A program made the position numbers and the translations under genes. Under the pieces are notes generated by a model. The model did no database searches, was not told where the DNA came from, and was given only the letters and a program-made list of their open reading frames with translations. Below are positions 26,058 through 36,126 of a DNA stretch of 64,000 nt, piece by piece. The first letter of the stretch is position 1. Each line of letters opens with the position of its first letter. The stretch comes from an uncultured Porphyromonadaceae bacterium (GTDB taxonomy: Bacteria > Bacteroidota > Bacteroidia > Bacteroidales > Muribaculaceae): NCBI GenBank assembly GCA_947567425.1, contig CANOLV010000001.1, positions 124,001 to 188,000 on the forward strand, given 5' to 3'.

Positions 26058-27494
26058 TCATCGATTGACAAATACGCGATATTCTCCAGGAGCAAGGGTC
26101 TGCGGAAATTCGTTCTTCGACGGATCAAAGAAGTCTATGGTGGTACGATTGCCTTCAGGGACTACTCCGACATACTTTAACGGTAGCTCTTCCTGACCAA
26201 GATTGACAAACACATAGACGGTGGCGTTGTCAACGCTCCGGCTGAACACATACAGGTCGTCGCTATCAGTGGGATAGCGCTTCAGCTCGCCCCCGTAGGT
26301 TCCTGCTTGAAGAGCCGGCTGCGTGTGCTTTAGATGATTGAGCTTCTGATAAAACTCAAAGTATCTGTTGCGTCGGCCCCACGCCGGAGGAGTATCTTTT
26401 TTGAAAAATTCCAAGGCACGGTTAAGGCCCGTCTCCTGACCTGTATATATCAAAGGCATTCCCGGAAGAGTGTAGGACAGAACGGCCATGGCATCGGTAA
26501 GATTGCCGTAACGGTCAAACTCCGTTCCTTCCCAGGAATTCAGGTCATGGTTGGTCACCATGTTCATCATGTATGTGTCCACCGGATACTGCAACGACTG
26601 CAGTGCAAGCAGCGTGTCGATGTCCACAGCATGTTTAGCAGGATATTCGACAGAACTGCCGTCGGCCTTTTTGTAGCTGTTCTGTCCCGAAGTGGCAGCT
26701 ATGGCATTGAACAGATCCTTCATCGGCCAATTGTAGCCCATGTCGAATCCGTCGGCCTGAAGTTCGGGCTTGCTTGCCTCGGCCAGCATGAACAGCTCCG
26801 GACGGACACTCTCAAGCTGCGGACGCGCCTCAGCCCAAAAGTCAGTAGGCACCTCGCCGGCCACGTCGCAACGGAATCCGTCGACACCGACTTCCGAAAG
26901 CCAGAACTTCAACGCATCCACCATGGCCCCGCGCATCTCCGGATTGGAATAGTCAAGTTTATAGACATCGGTCCAGTCGTAGGGGCTTACGAATCCTCCC
27001 GATGAATCGCGGACATACCAGTCGGGATGCTCCGCCACCCAGCGGTTGTCTTGGCCCGTATGGTTGGGCACCCAGTCGAGTATCACCTTCATGCCCATGC
27101 CGTGGATCTTCTTGACAAGAGCCTTGAACTGCTCCACATCGCCGAACTCAGGATTAACGCCTTTATAGTCCTTCACGGCATAATAGCTACCCAACTCACC
27201 CTTCCTGCCCTTCTCCGAGATAGGGTGTATGGGCATGAACCAAAGAATGTCCACACCAAGCTCCTTAAGACGGGGCAATTCCTTCTCGAATCCGGCAAAA
27301 TTTCCGCTGTCGGAATACTGACGCAGATTCACCTCGTAGATGACAGCATTACGGCTCCATTCAGGATGGTGCACATTAGTGTGCATGCTGTCGCGCGGCT
27401 GCAACGACGCTTCGCTTTTACGCTTCGAGCTACATGAAGCGGCAACTAATGCCGCCACTCCCGCCGCAATGGTAAAAACAACTAACTTTCTCAT
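26058..27494 (-). CDS. GH13 alpha-amylase family lipoprotein
   Basis: A 478-residue surface or periplasmic lipoprotein with lipobox VAASC (Cys21). The GH13 barrel begins near VIYEVNLRQY (51-60). The nucleophile is Asp210 in GFRCDVAGE, the acid/base Glu239 in MLAEASKPE, and the transition-state Asp317 in NHD. The C-terminal all-beta domain is short. It should cleave alpha-1,4-glucosidic bonds in starch-like or maltooligosaccharide substrates. It is divergent from the GH31 gene, 193 bp away, suggesting paired use on alpha-glucans. No SusR/C/D genes are near. Confidence 0.9.
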   Translation of the reverse strand: MRKLVVFTIAAGVAALVAASCSSKRKSEASLQPRDSMHTNVHHPEWSRNAVIYEVNLRQYSDSGNFAGFEKELPRLKELGVDILWFMPIHPISEKGRKGELGSYYAVKDYKGVNPEFGDVEQFKALVKKIHGMGMKVILDWVPNHTGQDNRWVAEHPDWYVRDSSGGFVSPYDWTDVYKLDYSNPEMRGAMVDALKFWLSEVGVDGFRCDVAGEVPTDFWAEARPQLESVRPELFMLAEASKPELQADGFDMGYNWPMKDLFNAIAATSGQNSYKKADGSSVEYPAKHAVDIDTLLALQSLQYPVDTYMMNMVTNHDLNSWEGTEFDRYGNLTDAMAVLSYTLPGMPLIYTGQETGLNRALEFFKKDTPPAWGRRNRYFEFYQKLNHLKHTQPALQAGTYGGELKRYPTDSDDLYVFSRSVDNATVYVFVNLGQEELPLKYVGVVPEGNRTTIDFFDPSKNEFPQTLAPGEYRVFVNR

Positions 27495-27636
27495 GATTTT
27501 GAATATGATATGTACCTGTATTATTTACATAGCCCCCATCGTCGCCGACCGACATCGCCACCGCATGGTAATTCGGCTATCTACGGCAAATGTACAAAAT
27601 ATATCTTTACGTCATAGACATTTAAGCAAAAAGTTA

Positions 27637-27644
27637 TATATTTG
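27637..27644 (+). promoter_or_regulatory. -7 promoter element of the GH31 gene
   Basis: TATATTTG is a full match to TAnnTTTG; transcription would start near 27650, with a leader of about 38 nt to ATG 27688. It excludes upstream in-frame ATGs as starts. Confidence 0.65.
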
Positions 27645-27687
27645 CGTTGTCTCTATTATAACACCAAAAAGCCAAAATTTCATAATC

Positions 27688-30078
27688 ATGCAATCAAAAC
27701 CGTTGCACATCGTCCTTTTAGGACTATTCGGTTCCGTCATGTCATTCTGCTCAAAGCCTCAATCCGGAACCATGACCGCCACTACCGACGACCACCGCAT
27801 AGTGACCGTCACCGCCGTAAACGACTATATAGTCAAGGTGTCAAATGTCGAAAAGGGTGAAACGCCGATGTCCACACAGGCCGTGGCGCTCGCCCCGCAA
27901 CCATTCAGAGGCACCGTCAGAACCGACGGCCACGTGTCGACAATGTCGCTCCCGTCAGGACTTACCGTGACGCTCGACGCCAAATCGGGCGCAGTAGGAT
28001 TTGACTCCGGCAAGACTTTGCTCCTTGCCGATTCCGGCGTAAGAACCCAATCCGACAGCCTCGCCGTCATATCGCTATTGCCAGCCACGGGCGGCACATA
28101 CTACGGAGCCGGTGAACGTGGACACAGCCTGAAGCTCAACGGCGACACCCTCGTCATGTACAACAAGCAGAACTACGGCTACATGGACGGAGAAGAGCGC
28201 ATCAGCCAGATGAATATAAGCATGCCATATTTCGTAAGTTCCCAAGGTTACGGCATACTCTTCGACGACCACGCCTATGCCGAAATGGTGATGTCCGACC
28301 CTATCGAGTATATCTCCGAAGCCGGCGAACCGATATCCTACTATTTCATCTACGGCGACAGCTCGGTGGCCGACGTGGTCAGCAAGTTCACCGAACTTAC
28401 AGGCCGGCAGGAACTGCCACCGTTCTGGGCACTCGGCTATATAACCTCAAAATATGGCTACAAGACCGAAGCCGAGACCCGTCAGGTGGTCGACTCGCTA
28501 AAAGGGCTCGGCTATCCGCTCGACGGAGTGGTGCTCGACCTTTATTGGTACGGACAGGAGACCGACATGGGCAGGCTCGAATGGAATGCCGGCCAGTGGC
28601 CCGAGCATCGGCGGATGCTCTCAGACCTTAAGGACAAAGGGGTCAACACAGTGCTGATATCCCAACCTTATATCAACAAGATCGGAGCTTTAGACAATTA
28701 TAACAAGCTTGCCGCAGAAGGACTTTTGACACACGACAAGGACGGCAACATCAACGATGTGACCACCTGGGTAGGCGAAGCAGGCATGTTTGACGTAGCC
28801 AATCCCGATACCCGCCGATGGCTGCGCGACCGCTACCGCACTCTGACCGACGAAGGTGTGGGCGGATGGTGGGGCGACCTCGGCGAACCGGAAGTTCATC
28901 CTGAAACCATAGTCCATGCCAACGGCATGACGGCGCGTCAGTTCCACAATGTCTACGGCAATGTATGGAGTTCAATCATACACGACCTTTACAAACAGGA
29001 ATATCCCGACACCCGCTTGATGACATTGATGCGAGGCGGCACCACGGGGCTTCAGCGCTACAGCGTGTTTCCATGGTCTACCGACGTCTCGCGCACATGG
29101 GGAGGACTCCAGCCCCAGGTGAAGATAATGCTCAATTCCGGACTCAGCGGACTCGGCTACATGTCGCACGACGTGGGCGGATTCGCCATCACCGACGAGG
29201 AGAATGTCACAGACCCCGAACTTTACGTACGCTGGATGCAACTCGGAGCTTTCTCCCCCATACTGCGCACACACGCACAGCAGTACGCCGAGCCGTTCAA
29301 CTATCCGCAATATCAGGACATCCTGCTCGACCTCGTAAAAACCCGCTACCGCTGGCTCCCATACAACTATACTCTCGCCTACGAGAATACCACCAAAGGA
29401 TATCCGCTCGTGCGTCCGCTCAACTTCGCGGATCAGGCCGACACTCCTCTCGACAACGTCTACGACCAATATCTGTGGGGCGATGAAGTGATGGTGGCGC
29501 CGGTGATGCGGAAAGGTGCCACCGAACGCTCCGTGATCATACCCTCCGGCGAATGGATCGACTACAGCAATCCGTCAGTCAGCTACCACGGTATCGACAC
29601 AATAGCCTATAATGCTCCTCTCGACCGTCTGCCCCTGTTTGTCCGAGCCGGAGCATTCATCCCTATGGCCGACTATGACATGGACAACGTGGGCGACTAC
29701 GACGCTTCGCGCTACACCATATTATATTATCCCCGCAACGGCATCGAAAGCTCCTACACCCTCTTCGAGGACGACCGCAAATCCACCTCGTCTTTAAGCA
29801 AGCAGGAGCGCGCCTTGATATCATTCTCCGGCAAGGATTCGGCCGACAGCATCCTGATCGACGTCAGAATCGACGGCTCTTATCCAGGCATGCCGGAGCA
29901 AAAGGCTCTCACTTTCGCACTACCCGGCATCAAAGCCTCACAGATAGAATCTGTGACCGTCAACGGCAGTCCGGCCACACTGTCACGGACTCCAGACGGC
30001 GATGTCGCCTTCACGGCACAATTAACTGCCGGAACTGACTTGCAGATTACGGTCAGAAAAAAATCGCAAATTATTTAG
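27688..30078 (+). CDS. GH31 glycosidase (alpha-glucosidase/xylosidase) lipoprotein
   Basis: A 796-residue lipoprotein; Cys21 follows a hydrophobic N-terminus (VMSFC). An N-terminal beta-sandwich leads into the GH31 barrel at about 210-560. The nucleophile is Asp397 in WWGDLGEPE and the acid/base Asp495 in SHDVGGF, both in GH31 context. C-terminal beta domains follow. I chose ATG 27688 because the signal peptide starts there and the -7 box is just upstream; the frame stays open further 5' without homology. The substrate is probably an alpha-glucan or xyloglucan fragment; the GH13 neighbour favours glucan. Confidence 0.91.
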   Translation: MQSKPLHIVLLGLFGSVMSFCSKPQSGTMTATTDDHRIVTVTAVNDYIVKVSNVEKGETPMSTQAVALAPQPFRGTVRTDGHVSTMSLPSGLTVTLDAKSGAVGFDSGKTLLLADSGVRTQSDSLAVISLLPATGGTYYGAGERGHSLKLNGDTLVMYNKQNYGYMDGEERISQMNISMPYFVSSQGYGILFDDHAYAEMVMSDPIEYISEAGEPISYYFIYGDSSVADVVSKFTELTGRQELPPFWALGYITSKYGYKTEAETRQVVDSLKGLGYPLDGVVLDLYWYGQETDMGRLEWNAGQWPEHRRMLSDLKDKGVNTVLISQPYINKIGALDNYNKLAAEGLLTHDKDGNINDVTTWVGEAGMFDVANPDTRRWLRDRYRTLTDEGVGGWWGDLGEPEVHPETIVHANGMTARQFHNVYGNVWSSIIHDLYKQEYPDTRLMTLMRGGTTGLQRYSVFPWSTDVSRTWGGLQPQVKIMLNSGLSGLGYMSHDVGGFAITDEENVTDPELYVRWMQLGAFSPILRTHAQQYAEPFNYPQYQDILLDLVKTRYRWLPYNYTLAYENTTKGYPLVRPLNFADQADTPLDNVYDQYLWGDEVMVAPVMRKGATERSVIIPSGEWIDYSNPSVSYHGIDTIAYNAPLDRLPLFVRAGAFIPMADYDMDNVGDYDASRYTILYYPRNGIESSYTLFEDDRKSTSSLSKQERALISFSGKDSADSILIDVRIDGSYPGMPEQKALTFALPGIKASQIESVTVNGSPATLSRTPDGDVAFTAQLTAGTDLQITVRKKSQII

Positions 30079-30232
30079 CGACATAACAAATTGAAAATCA
30101 ATACCAATTAAAATAAATCACAAAAAAATTGCAGAAACTGTGAACCATCTGCCCCCTGCGGCGTTTTAGTAGTACATAGCAAAATTACTTTTTCCATTGC
30201 AAGAAATGTGATAATGATTGGTTTATTATTCG

Positions 30233-30264
30233 AGTAAGGAGATGCCGGGAGGCATCTCCTTACT
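30233..30264 (+). terminator. Hairpin after the GH31 gene
   Basis: A perfect 14-bp stem (30233-30246 with 30251-30264) closes on a GGGA tetraloop. It lacks a strong T-run, but its position 155 bp past the GH31 stop suggests a terminator. The rest of 30079-30391 holds only the frr terminator. Confidence 0.6.
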
Positions 30265-30321
30265 TCGCTTTAATCACCACCCTTCAACCACGGCCAATGA
30301 GTCGAGCCTCATTCATGTACG

Positions 30322-30367
30322 GAAAAACAAACGGGTGCCGCAGAATATATATTATCTGCAACACCCG
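30322..30367 (-). terminator. Terminator of the pyrH-frr transcript
   Basis: CGGGTG (30332-30337) pairs with CACCCG (30362-30367), and an inner GCAGA/TCTGC plus AT stem continues it. On the minus strand it is followed by TTTGTTTTT (from 30330-30322). It starts 25 bp after the frr stop. Confidence 0.82.
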
Positions 30368-30391
30368 CTTAATCGTTTGCCCGATGACGGA

Positions 30392-30949
30392 TCAGACAGT
30401 GAGTATCTCTTTCTCCTTGGCGGCGAAGAGGTCGTCGATCTTTTTCAGATATTTGTCATGGAGCTTCTGCACAGAGGCTTCGGCATCCTTCTCTACATCT
30501 TCGGACATGCCTTGCTTCACAGCCTTTTTCAGACCTTCGATAGCATCACGGCGGGCATTGCGCACCGACACTTTGGCATTTTCGGCCTCGGCCTTCGACT
30601 GCTTGACGAGCGACTTACGGCGTTCCTCGGTCAACGGGGGAATGGACAGGCGGATTATCTCGCCGTTGTTTTCAGGCATTATTCCTAGTTCGGAGTTGAT
30701 GATTGCTTTCTCTATCTCACGGAACATGGCCTTCTCCCAAGGTGTGATGGTGATGGTACGGGCATCGGGAACGCTCACATTGGCCACATTTGAGATAGGC
30801 ACTGCGCTTCCGTAGTATTCCACTCTGATGGCGTCAAGGATTTTCGGATTGGCCTTTCCGGCGCGGATATGGGCCAGCGACTCGTCGAGATAAGCCACAG
30901 CCATCTCCATTTTCTCCTCTGCGGGATTGAGGTAATCTTTTACTTCCAT
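30392..30949 (-). CDS. frr: Ribosome recycling factor
   Basis: A 185-residue RRF of standard length. The three-helix bundle and hinge motifs are present: [13 protein letters not shown] at the start, [14 protein letters not shown] in the beta domain region, and [11 protein letters not shown]. It splits post-termination ribosomes together with EF-G. It lies 29 bp behind pyrH, the conserved bacterial gene order, and ends at a clear terminator. Confidence 0.97.
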   Translation of the reverse strand: MEVKDYLNPAEEKMEMAVAYLDESLAHIRAGKANPKILDAIRVEYYGSAVPISNVANVSVPDARTITITPWEKAMFREIEKAIINSELGIMPENNGEIIRLSIPPLTEERRKSLVKQSKAEAENAKVSVRNARRDAIEGLKKAVKQGMSEDVEKDAEASVQKLHDKYLKKIDDLFAAKEKEILTV

Positions 30950-30978
30950 AATATTCTTGATTATAATTTATATCGCAA

Positions 30979-31689
30979 TTAGTACACGAGTGTGCCGATG
31001 GGTTCGCCGTCGAGCACCTTTTTCAAGTTGCCGGGATGGTCCATGTCGAACACTATGATGGGCAGATGGTTCTCCTTGCACAATGCAGTAGCCGTAAGGT
31101 CCATCACCTTAAGTCCGCGCGTATAGACTTCGTCGTAAGTGATTTCGGAGAACTTCGTGGCAGTAGGATCTTTTTCAGGGTCGGCCGTGTATATGCCGTC
31201 GACACGTGTGCCTTTGAGCATGACGTCGGCCTCGACCTCTATGCCACGCAGAGCCGATCCGGTGTCGGTGGTGAAGAACGGATTGCCGGTGCCCCCCGAT
31301 ATGATGGCTACAGCACCCTGCTCCATAGCCCCGATGGCACGCCACTTACTGTAATGCTCCCCGATGGGGAACATGTTGATGGCGGTAAACACCTGCGCCT
31401 TCTGCCCTACGGCCTCCAGCGCCGAACTTAAAGCGAGCGAGTTGATGACAGTGGCAAGCATTCCCATCTGGTCGCCCTTCACACGGTCAAATCCACGAGA
31501 GGCACCCTGCAGACCGCGGAATATGTTGCCGCCGCCGATGACTATAGCCACTTGCACGCCGCTTTCCACCACCTCCTTTATCTGCGATGCATACTCATTA
31601 AGGCGGGTAGTGTCGATGCCGTGGCCCTGGCCTCCGGCCAGCGATTCGCCACTCAATTTTAGCAATATACGGTTATATTTTGTTCTCAT
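30979..31689 (-). CDS. pyrH: Uridylate kinase
   Basis: A 236-residue amino-acid kinase fold protein with LKLSGESLAGG at the start, GGGNIFRG for phosphate binding, and the GTGNPFFTTD motif of bacterial UMP kinases. It phosphorylates UMP to UDP. It is co-transcribed with frr. A -7 box lies 57 bp upstream of ATG 31689. Confidence 0.97.
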   Translation of the reverse strand: MRTKYNRILLKLSGESLAGGQGHGIDTTRLNEYASQIKEVVESGVQVAIVIGGGNIFRGLQGASRGFDRVKGDQMGMLATVINSLALSSALEAVGQKAQVFTAINMFPIGEHYSKWRAIGAMEQGAVAIISGGTGNPFFTTDTGSALRGIEVEADVMLKGTRVDGIYTADPEKDPTATKFSEITYDEVYTRGLKVMDLTATALCKENHLPIIVFDMDHPGNLKKVLDGEPIGTLVY

Positions 31690-31745
31690 GTCAAAAAAGT
31701 AGGTTAAATAATTGCTGTGTCATGCCCCTTGAAGGCTCGATTTAG

Positions 31746-31753
31746 CAAAGATA
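31746..31753 (-). promoter_or_regulatory. -7 promoter element of pyrH-frr
   Basis: Minus-strand TATCTTTG matches TAnnTTTG; the leader is about 50 nt. No -33 TTTG is seen. Confidence 0.6.
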
Positions 31754-31787
31754 AGTAATTAATATGACATTAACGGACTTTCCTCGC

Positions 31788-33251
31788 CTATTTCTTGCGG
31801 TTAGGATCGCAGGTCAGCCCTACGCCGAGTTTTTTGAATATCTTATGGTCGACCTCGCCGAGCATCACCGTGGAGTGGACCTGGCATCCCTGAAGTTCGG
31901 GGAGCTTTTCCAATGCGAGGCGGCAATTCTCATCGTGGGTGCTCAACACCGCAAGCGCCACAAGGACCTCGTCGGTGTGCAACCTCGGATTCCGTCCCCT
32001 CAGATAGTTGAGCTTCATATACTGAATAGGTTCTATCATATCCTGCGGTATCAGCTTGACCGAATGGTCAATGCCGGCAAGATGCTTGATGGCATTGAGA
32101 ATCAGGGCGGCGCTCGGGCCGAGCAAAGTGGTCGACTGTGCGGTTATTATGGTACCGTCGGCCAATTCGATAGCCGAGCAGGGGACTCCGTCGCGCTCGG
32201 CGCGTTCCTTTGCAGCCACCACCGGACGACGATAGGTCACGTCGATTTTCGACTGCTTGAACAGAAGGGCTATCTTATTGACTTCAGCTTCATTGCCGTC
32301 GCCGTCGGCCATGCGGTTAAGGGCCGTGTAATAGCGGCGTATAATCTCCTGACGCGAAGCCTCGCAGCAGACATCGTCGTCGTTGATACAGAATCCCACC
32401 ATATTGACGCCCATGTCGGTTGGCGATTTATATGGATTCTCACCGTAAATGCCCTCGAACAGAGCGTTCAGCACAGGAAATATCTCAATGTCGCGGTTAT
32501 AGTTTATGGCCGTCTTGCCGTACGCCTCCAGATGGAACGGGTCGATCATATTGACATCGTTAAGGTCGGCCGTGGCGGCCTCATACGCTATGTTGACCGG
32601 ATGCTTCAGAGGCAGGCTCCATACCGGGAAAGTCTCAAACTTTGCATAACCGGCCTCCACGCCGCGCTTCTGTTCGTTGTAAAGCTGGCTCAGGCACACT
32701 GCCATCTTGCCGCTGCCAGGACCCGGAGCGGTCACTATCACCAGCGGACGCGAAGTCTCGATATAATCATTGCGACCGAACCCCTCGTCGGAAGCTATCA
32801 GGTCGACATTCGTAGGATAGCCGTCGATCAGATAGTGGACATACGATCTTATCCCCATCTTCTCCAGACGCTGGCGGAACGCATCGGCGCTTCCCTGGCC
32901 GTTGTAGTGGGTTATCACTACCGAGCCGACCATAAATCCACGGTTCTCAAACTCAGTGCGCAGGCGAAGTACGTCCATATCATAGGTGATGCCGAGATCC
33001 TGGCGCACCTTGTTTTTCTCGATATCCGCCGCACTTATCACAATCACTATCTCCGCATGGTCGCTCAGCTGATGAAGCATGCGGAGCTTGCTGTCCGGCT
33101 GAAAACCGGGCAACACTCTGCTTGCATGATGGTCATCGAAGAGCTTTCCCCCGAGTTCGAGGTAAAGCTTATTGCCGAACTGAGCTATGCGCTCCTTAAT
33201 GTGTTCCGACTGTATCTTCAGATACTTGTCGTTGTCAAATCCGTATTTCAT
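31788..33251 (-). CDS. DUF1846 family protein
   Basis: A 487-residue soluble protein matching the DUF1846 family from its first residues (GFDNDKYLKIQSEHI) to the end. A glycine-rich nucleotide-like loop, APGPGSGKMA, is conserved. The family has solved structures but no agreed function; an ATP-dependent or phosphate-binding enzyme is possible. It is a single-gene unit with a full promoter only 10 bp before the ATG. The antisense strand stays open for about 500 codons, which I regard as a composition effect. Confidence 0.88.
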   Translation of the reverse strand: MKYGFDNDKYLKIQSEHIKERIAQFGNKLYLELGGKLFDDHHASRVLPGFQPDSKLRMLHQLSDHAEIVIVISAADIEKNKVRQDLGITYDMDVLRLRTEFENRGFMVGSVVITHYNGQGSADAFRQRLEKMGIRSYVHYLIDGYPTNVDLIASDEGFGRNDYIETSRPLVIVTAPGPGSGKMAVCLSQLYNEQKRGVEAGYAKFETFPVWSLPLKHPVNIAYEAATADLNDVNMIDPFHLEAYGKTAINYNRDIEIFPVLNALFEGIYGENPYKSPTDMGVNMVGFCINDDDVCCEASRQEIIRRYYTALNRMADGDGNEAEVNKIALLFKQSKIDVTYRRPVVAAKERAERDGVPCSAIELADGTIITAQSTTLLGPSAALILNAIKHLAGIDHSVKLIPQDMIEPIQYMKLNYLRGRNPRLHTDEVLVALAVLSTHDENCRLALEKLPELQGCQVHSTVMLGEVDHKIFKKLGVGLTCDPNRKK

Positions 33252-33260
33252 AACGGATTA

Positions 33261-33292
33261 CAAAGTTAGCTCATTCAACCCATTTCTGCAAA
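33261..33292 (-). promoter_or_regulatory. Promoter of the DUF1846 gene, near-leaderless
   Basis: Minus-strand TTTG (33292-33289), 20 bp, TAACTTTG (33268-33261) form a full consensus. The box ends only 9 bp before ATG 33251, so the leader would be a few nucleotides. Confidence 0.75.
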
Positions 33293-33356
33293 AAAGTTTT
33301 CCAAATTAAAAACGCCACAGACTATTACCCGACATATAAGCACATAGTAAGTCGTG

Positions 33357-34709
33357 TTAAAACAGCCGGACAGGCTCCGTAGGGACGTGGGTCGACAATA
33401 TCCTCCATTCGTTAGGATACATATTATTGGCCCGGTTGCCGAGATTCTTCACAAATCCGAGCGGAGCTCCCATATACGTCAGCATGACAAATCCTCTCGG
33501 GGCACTTTGCGGAAGCACTACGGCTTCCCGGCGCAGATAGGATATTGCCGTGGGATAATCGACCTCTTGGCATATAAAAGCTTCCGGGGCAACCGCTGTC
33601 GACATGGCGAGCGGGTGAGACGGCACTAAGTCGCGGCCTTTCAGCAAGGCCGCATCGACCCCTGCATATATGACATCGAGGCGCTTCTCAAGCTCCTTGA
33701 TCTGCGGCATCCAACGCCGCGGCAGTGCCCGGATGGAAGTTCCCGACGATTCAACGACGTAGTCATCACCATTTTTTAGCCAGCCGCGGCAGATGTCGGC
33801 GAGCTTTCTGTCGGCAGAAGATTCCTTGACGGACTTTGCAGAAAAATGCCAGCTCTGTCCGGCTCCGCCCTTTCTGACAACAGCCACTGTCAGACCCTCG
33901 CCACGGATCCGCCCCGGAAGGAAATGGAGACACCCTTCACGGCCGACAATTCCCCATTCCGCGGGCAACTCCAAGTCGACCGCCGATGCGTCATAGTTGT
34001 CAAGAATCCAACGCAGCATATCCTCGTTCTCCCGCCGATTGAAAGTGCAGGTAGAGTATATCATATAGCCGCCCGGCTTCAGAGAGTCCCACAGATTGTC
34101 GACAATGACCCGTTGCCGGGCCGCGCACTCTTCGACGAGCGAATGACTCCATTGGCGCACTGCCTCCGGATCTTTCCGGAACATGCCTTCGCCCGAACAT
34201 GGCACATCGGCGGCCACGATGTCAAACATAGCCGGAAGATCCTTGAAACGCCTCGTGTCGCCACGCGAAACGACTACGCCCGCATAGCCCCACTTGACAA
34301 GGTTCTCCTTAAGCGTCTGCGCCCGAAGCGGGACATACTCGTTGGCCACGACAAGCGATCCGGCAGGAAGCGAGTCTATAGCCGCCGTGGTCTTGCCTCC
34401 GGGAGCGGCACAAGCATCCAGATACACCATCGGACCACATCCGTCAGCCGTCAGACTGCGTACTATGCTGGAATATATCATCGACGATGCATCCTGGACA
34501 TAATAACGGCCCTGGTGCAGGCATGGATCAAACGTGAACTGAGGCCGGCAGTCCAGATAAATGCCCTCCGGGCACCATGGCACCGTATCGGCATCGGGTC
34601 CGAAAGGACGCGATTTTCCGCAGTTGCGGCGGATGCTTACCGACGGCTCCTCTTCAAGCGCCCCGCGGAGTCCGTCAAAGTCCGGATTAAAATCTTTTGG
34701 CAGTTCCAT
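33357..34709 (-). CDS. RsmF/NOL1-Nop2-type rRNA m5C methyltransferase
   Basis: A 450-residue SAM-dependent RNA cytosine-5 methyltransferase. It has the SAM-binding DACAAPGGKT motif (about 98-107), Cys171 in PCSGEGMF and the catalytic Cys221 in YSTCTF, the two-cysteine arrangement of RsmB/RsmF. A C-terminal PUA-like region with 'LGFVKNLGNRANNMYP' follows. ATG 34709 is preferred over the in-frame ATG at 34742, since it lies 2 bp after the upstream gene's stop. It is likely the last gene of the rlmN transcript. Its rRNA target is 16S by family. Confidence 0.88.
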   Translation of the reverse strand: MELPKDFNPDFDGLRGALEEEPSVSIRRNCGKSRPFGPDADTVPWCPEGIYLDCRPQFTFDPCLHQGRYYVQDASSMIYSSIVRSLTADGCGPMVYLDACAAPGGKTTAAIDSLPAGSLVVANEYVPLRAQTLKENLVKWGYAGVVVSRGDTRRFKDLPAMFDIVAADVPCSGEGMFRKDPEAVRQWSHSLVEECAARQRVIVDNLWDSLKPGGYMIYSTCTFNRRENEDMLRWILDNYDASAVDLELPAEWGIVGREGCLHFLPGRIRGEGLTVAVVRKGGAGQSWHFSAKSVKESSADRKLADICRGWLKNGDDYVVESSGTSIRALPRRWMPQIKELEKRLDVIYAGVDAALLKGRDLVPSHPLAMSTAVAPEAFICQEVDYPTAISYLRREAVVLPQSAPRGFVMLTYMGAPLGFVKNLGNRANNMYPNEWRILSTHVPTEPVRLF

Positions 34710-34711
34710 AA

Positions 34712-36106
34712 TCAATATCTCGGCACATTGCACGATGAGCATTTATCGTGATAGTGTTCACTGTATCCGCCACAATATCGGCATTGCGTGCCTGACGGAT
34801 TATAATATGCCACCCATGACTGCAGCGAACCACCGGAATTCCGTGAAGGGTTGACTCCCGTGCCATGACACCGGCTGCACACTCCCGCCGATGAAGTGCC
34901 TCGGCTCGACGAACTCGAAGGACTTGACGAGCTTGACGACGACACTCCTACAGAACCGACATAAATCTCACGTCCATCCGGGCCGTACAAGTGTGAGCCA
35001 TGCAGGGTATATCCTCCAAGCGCACGGCATTGCGGACACTTACCGGTCTGACCGCAATGGACACACGCTATATAGTTGCCGTAACCTGCTGTGATTATCC
35101 CTCCCTGCCCGTAGCACAGCTGGCAGGTTTGCGTGCCGAAACATGACTGACACGCACCGTAGACAGCCACAATCTTGTTGCCGTTGGCATATTCTGTGAC
35201 ATCCTCATATCCATATTGAGTGACATTACGGCGATATGTGCGTGTCACTCCGTTGGAGTTCGCGGCGGCATTGCCTCCTGCAGTCGTGGCAGTGCTCGGC
35301 CGGCTTACTGACGATGACGAGGAGGTCGGATTTCCGCCCCCTATATAGCTAAGAGCCAATCCGGAGTCCCACTGCCCCGATATCCATTCCGAAAGTCCGT
35401 TTAACGTATACTTATAAGACTGGGCCGGCTGTCTGTCTCCCTTAAATTCTCCATACGGAATAAAATAGTCACCGTCGGCATACTCGACAAAGTGCACACG
35501 GTCGCCGCCGTCCCAAATCTCCTTTATGACAGTGGACAGATTAGACGGCTTGGCCCAACGGTAGCCTTGATTCTTAATATCGGTACCCTTGGTAACCACC
35601 CACAGCCATTCACCGCCGCTAAAAGTGGCTTGTGTCAGATAGTAGCCTTCATCGCGACACTTGTCATACCATGCCTTCAGTTCCGTCAGCGAATCCTGCT
35701 TGTAGCGCTGTCCGGTGTAGCCTTTGATTTTCGACATGACCACAAGCCATTTCCCGGCGCTGCACGACACTGTGGTGATATAATAATCCTGACCATATTT
35801 TTCTTTAATCCAGTCTGACGGCCACGTTTTTGTATAATTGTATGCCTGAGCCGAATATTTGGGATTTTCCGACATCACCACAAACCATCCCTTCTCGGTA
35901 TAAGCCGCTCCGGTAATATATTTGCCTTTATCCCACTCCTCCTTTATCTGGCTCTCCTGCAACTCATTACCGCTACCGGCATAGGACCACCGCTGCATAC
36001 CGTAGCCACCACCCTTCTGCATGAGGATAAACGACTTGTCGACATCTGCCGCACACTGCAGTGCCGATACAAGCAAAATGAACATAATCAAACAAAACGA
36101 CTTCAT
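34712..36106 (-). CDS. Exported DUF7477-like repeat protein with seven CxxC motifs
   Basis: A 464-residue protein with a signal peptide (cleaved near CAADV). Residues about 25-255 hold five imperfect repeats of about 45 residues, each with an aromatic 'W-hydrophobic-VVMS' core followed by Tyr-rich strands, resembling DUF7477. A Ser/Thr-rich linker follows. The C-terminal 170 residues carry seven CxxC pairs (CQSC, CQLC, CVHC, CPQC, CSRC, CRYC, CSSC) with DnaJ-zinc-finger-like spacing. I infer a secreted zinc-binding protein. The function is unknown. It is flanked tightly by the SH3b gene and the methyltransferase gene. Confidence 0.72.
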   Translation of the reverse strand: MKSFCLIMFILLVSALQCAADVDKSFILMQKGGGYGMQRWSYAGSGNELQESQIKEEWDKGKYITGAAYTEKGWFVVMSENPKYSAQAYNYTKTWPSDWIKEKYGQDYYITTVSCSAGKWLVVMSKIKGYTGQRYKQDSLTELKAWYDKCRDEGYYLTQATFSGGEWLWVVTKGTDIKNQGYRWAKPSNLSTVIKEIWDGGDRVHFVEYADGDYFIPYGEFKGDRQPAQSYKYTLNGLSEWISGQWDSGLALSYIGGGNPTSSSSSVSRPSTATTAGGNAAANSNGVTRTYRRNVTQYGYEDVTEYANGNKIVAVYGACQSCFGTQTCQLCYGQGGIITAGYGNYIACVHCGQTGKCPQCRALGGYTLHGSHLYGPDGREIYVGSVGVSSSSSSSPSSSSSRGTSSAGVCSRCHGTGVNPSRNSGGSLQSWVAYYNPSGTQCRYCGGYSEHYHDKCSSCNVPRY

Positions 36107-36126
36107 AGCAAGAATACCATTATGAA

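Noticed and set aside
1-30078. A polysaccharide utilisation locus
   Set aside because: GH51, GH43, GH13 and GH31 genes are present, but no SusC/SusD pair or hybrid two-component regulator; the genes have separate promoters and terminators.
31764-33269. A 501-codon open frame on the plus strand, antisense to the whole DUF1846 gene
   Set aside because: It has no recognisable domain and mirrors the coding strand of a well-conserved family; long antisense frames are expected from the GC-ending codon use here.
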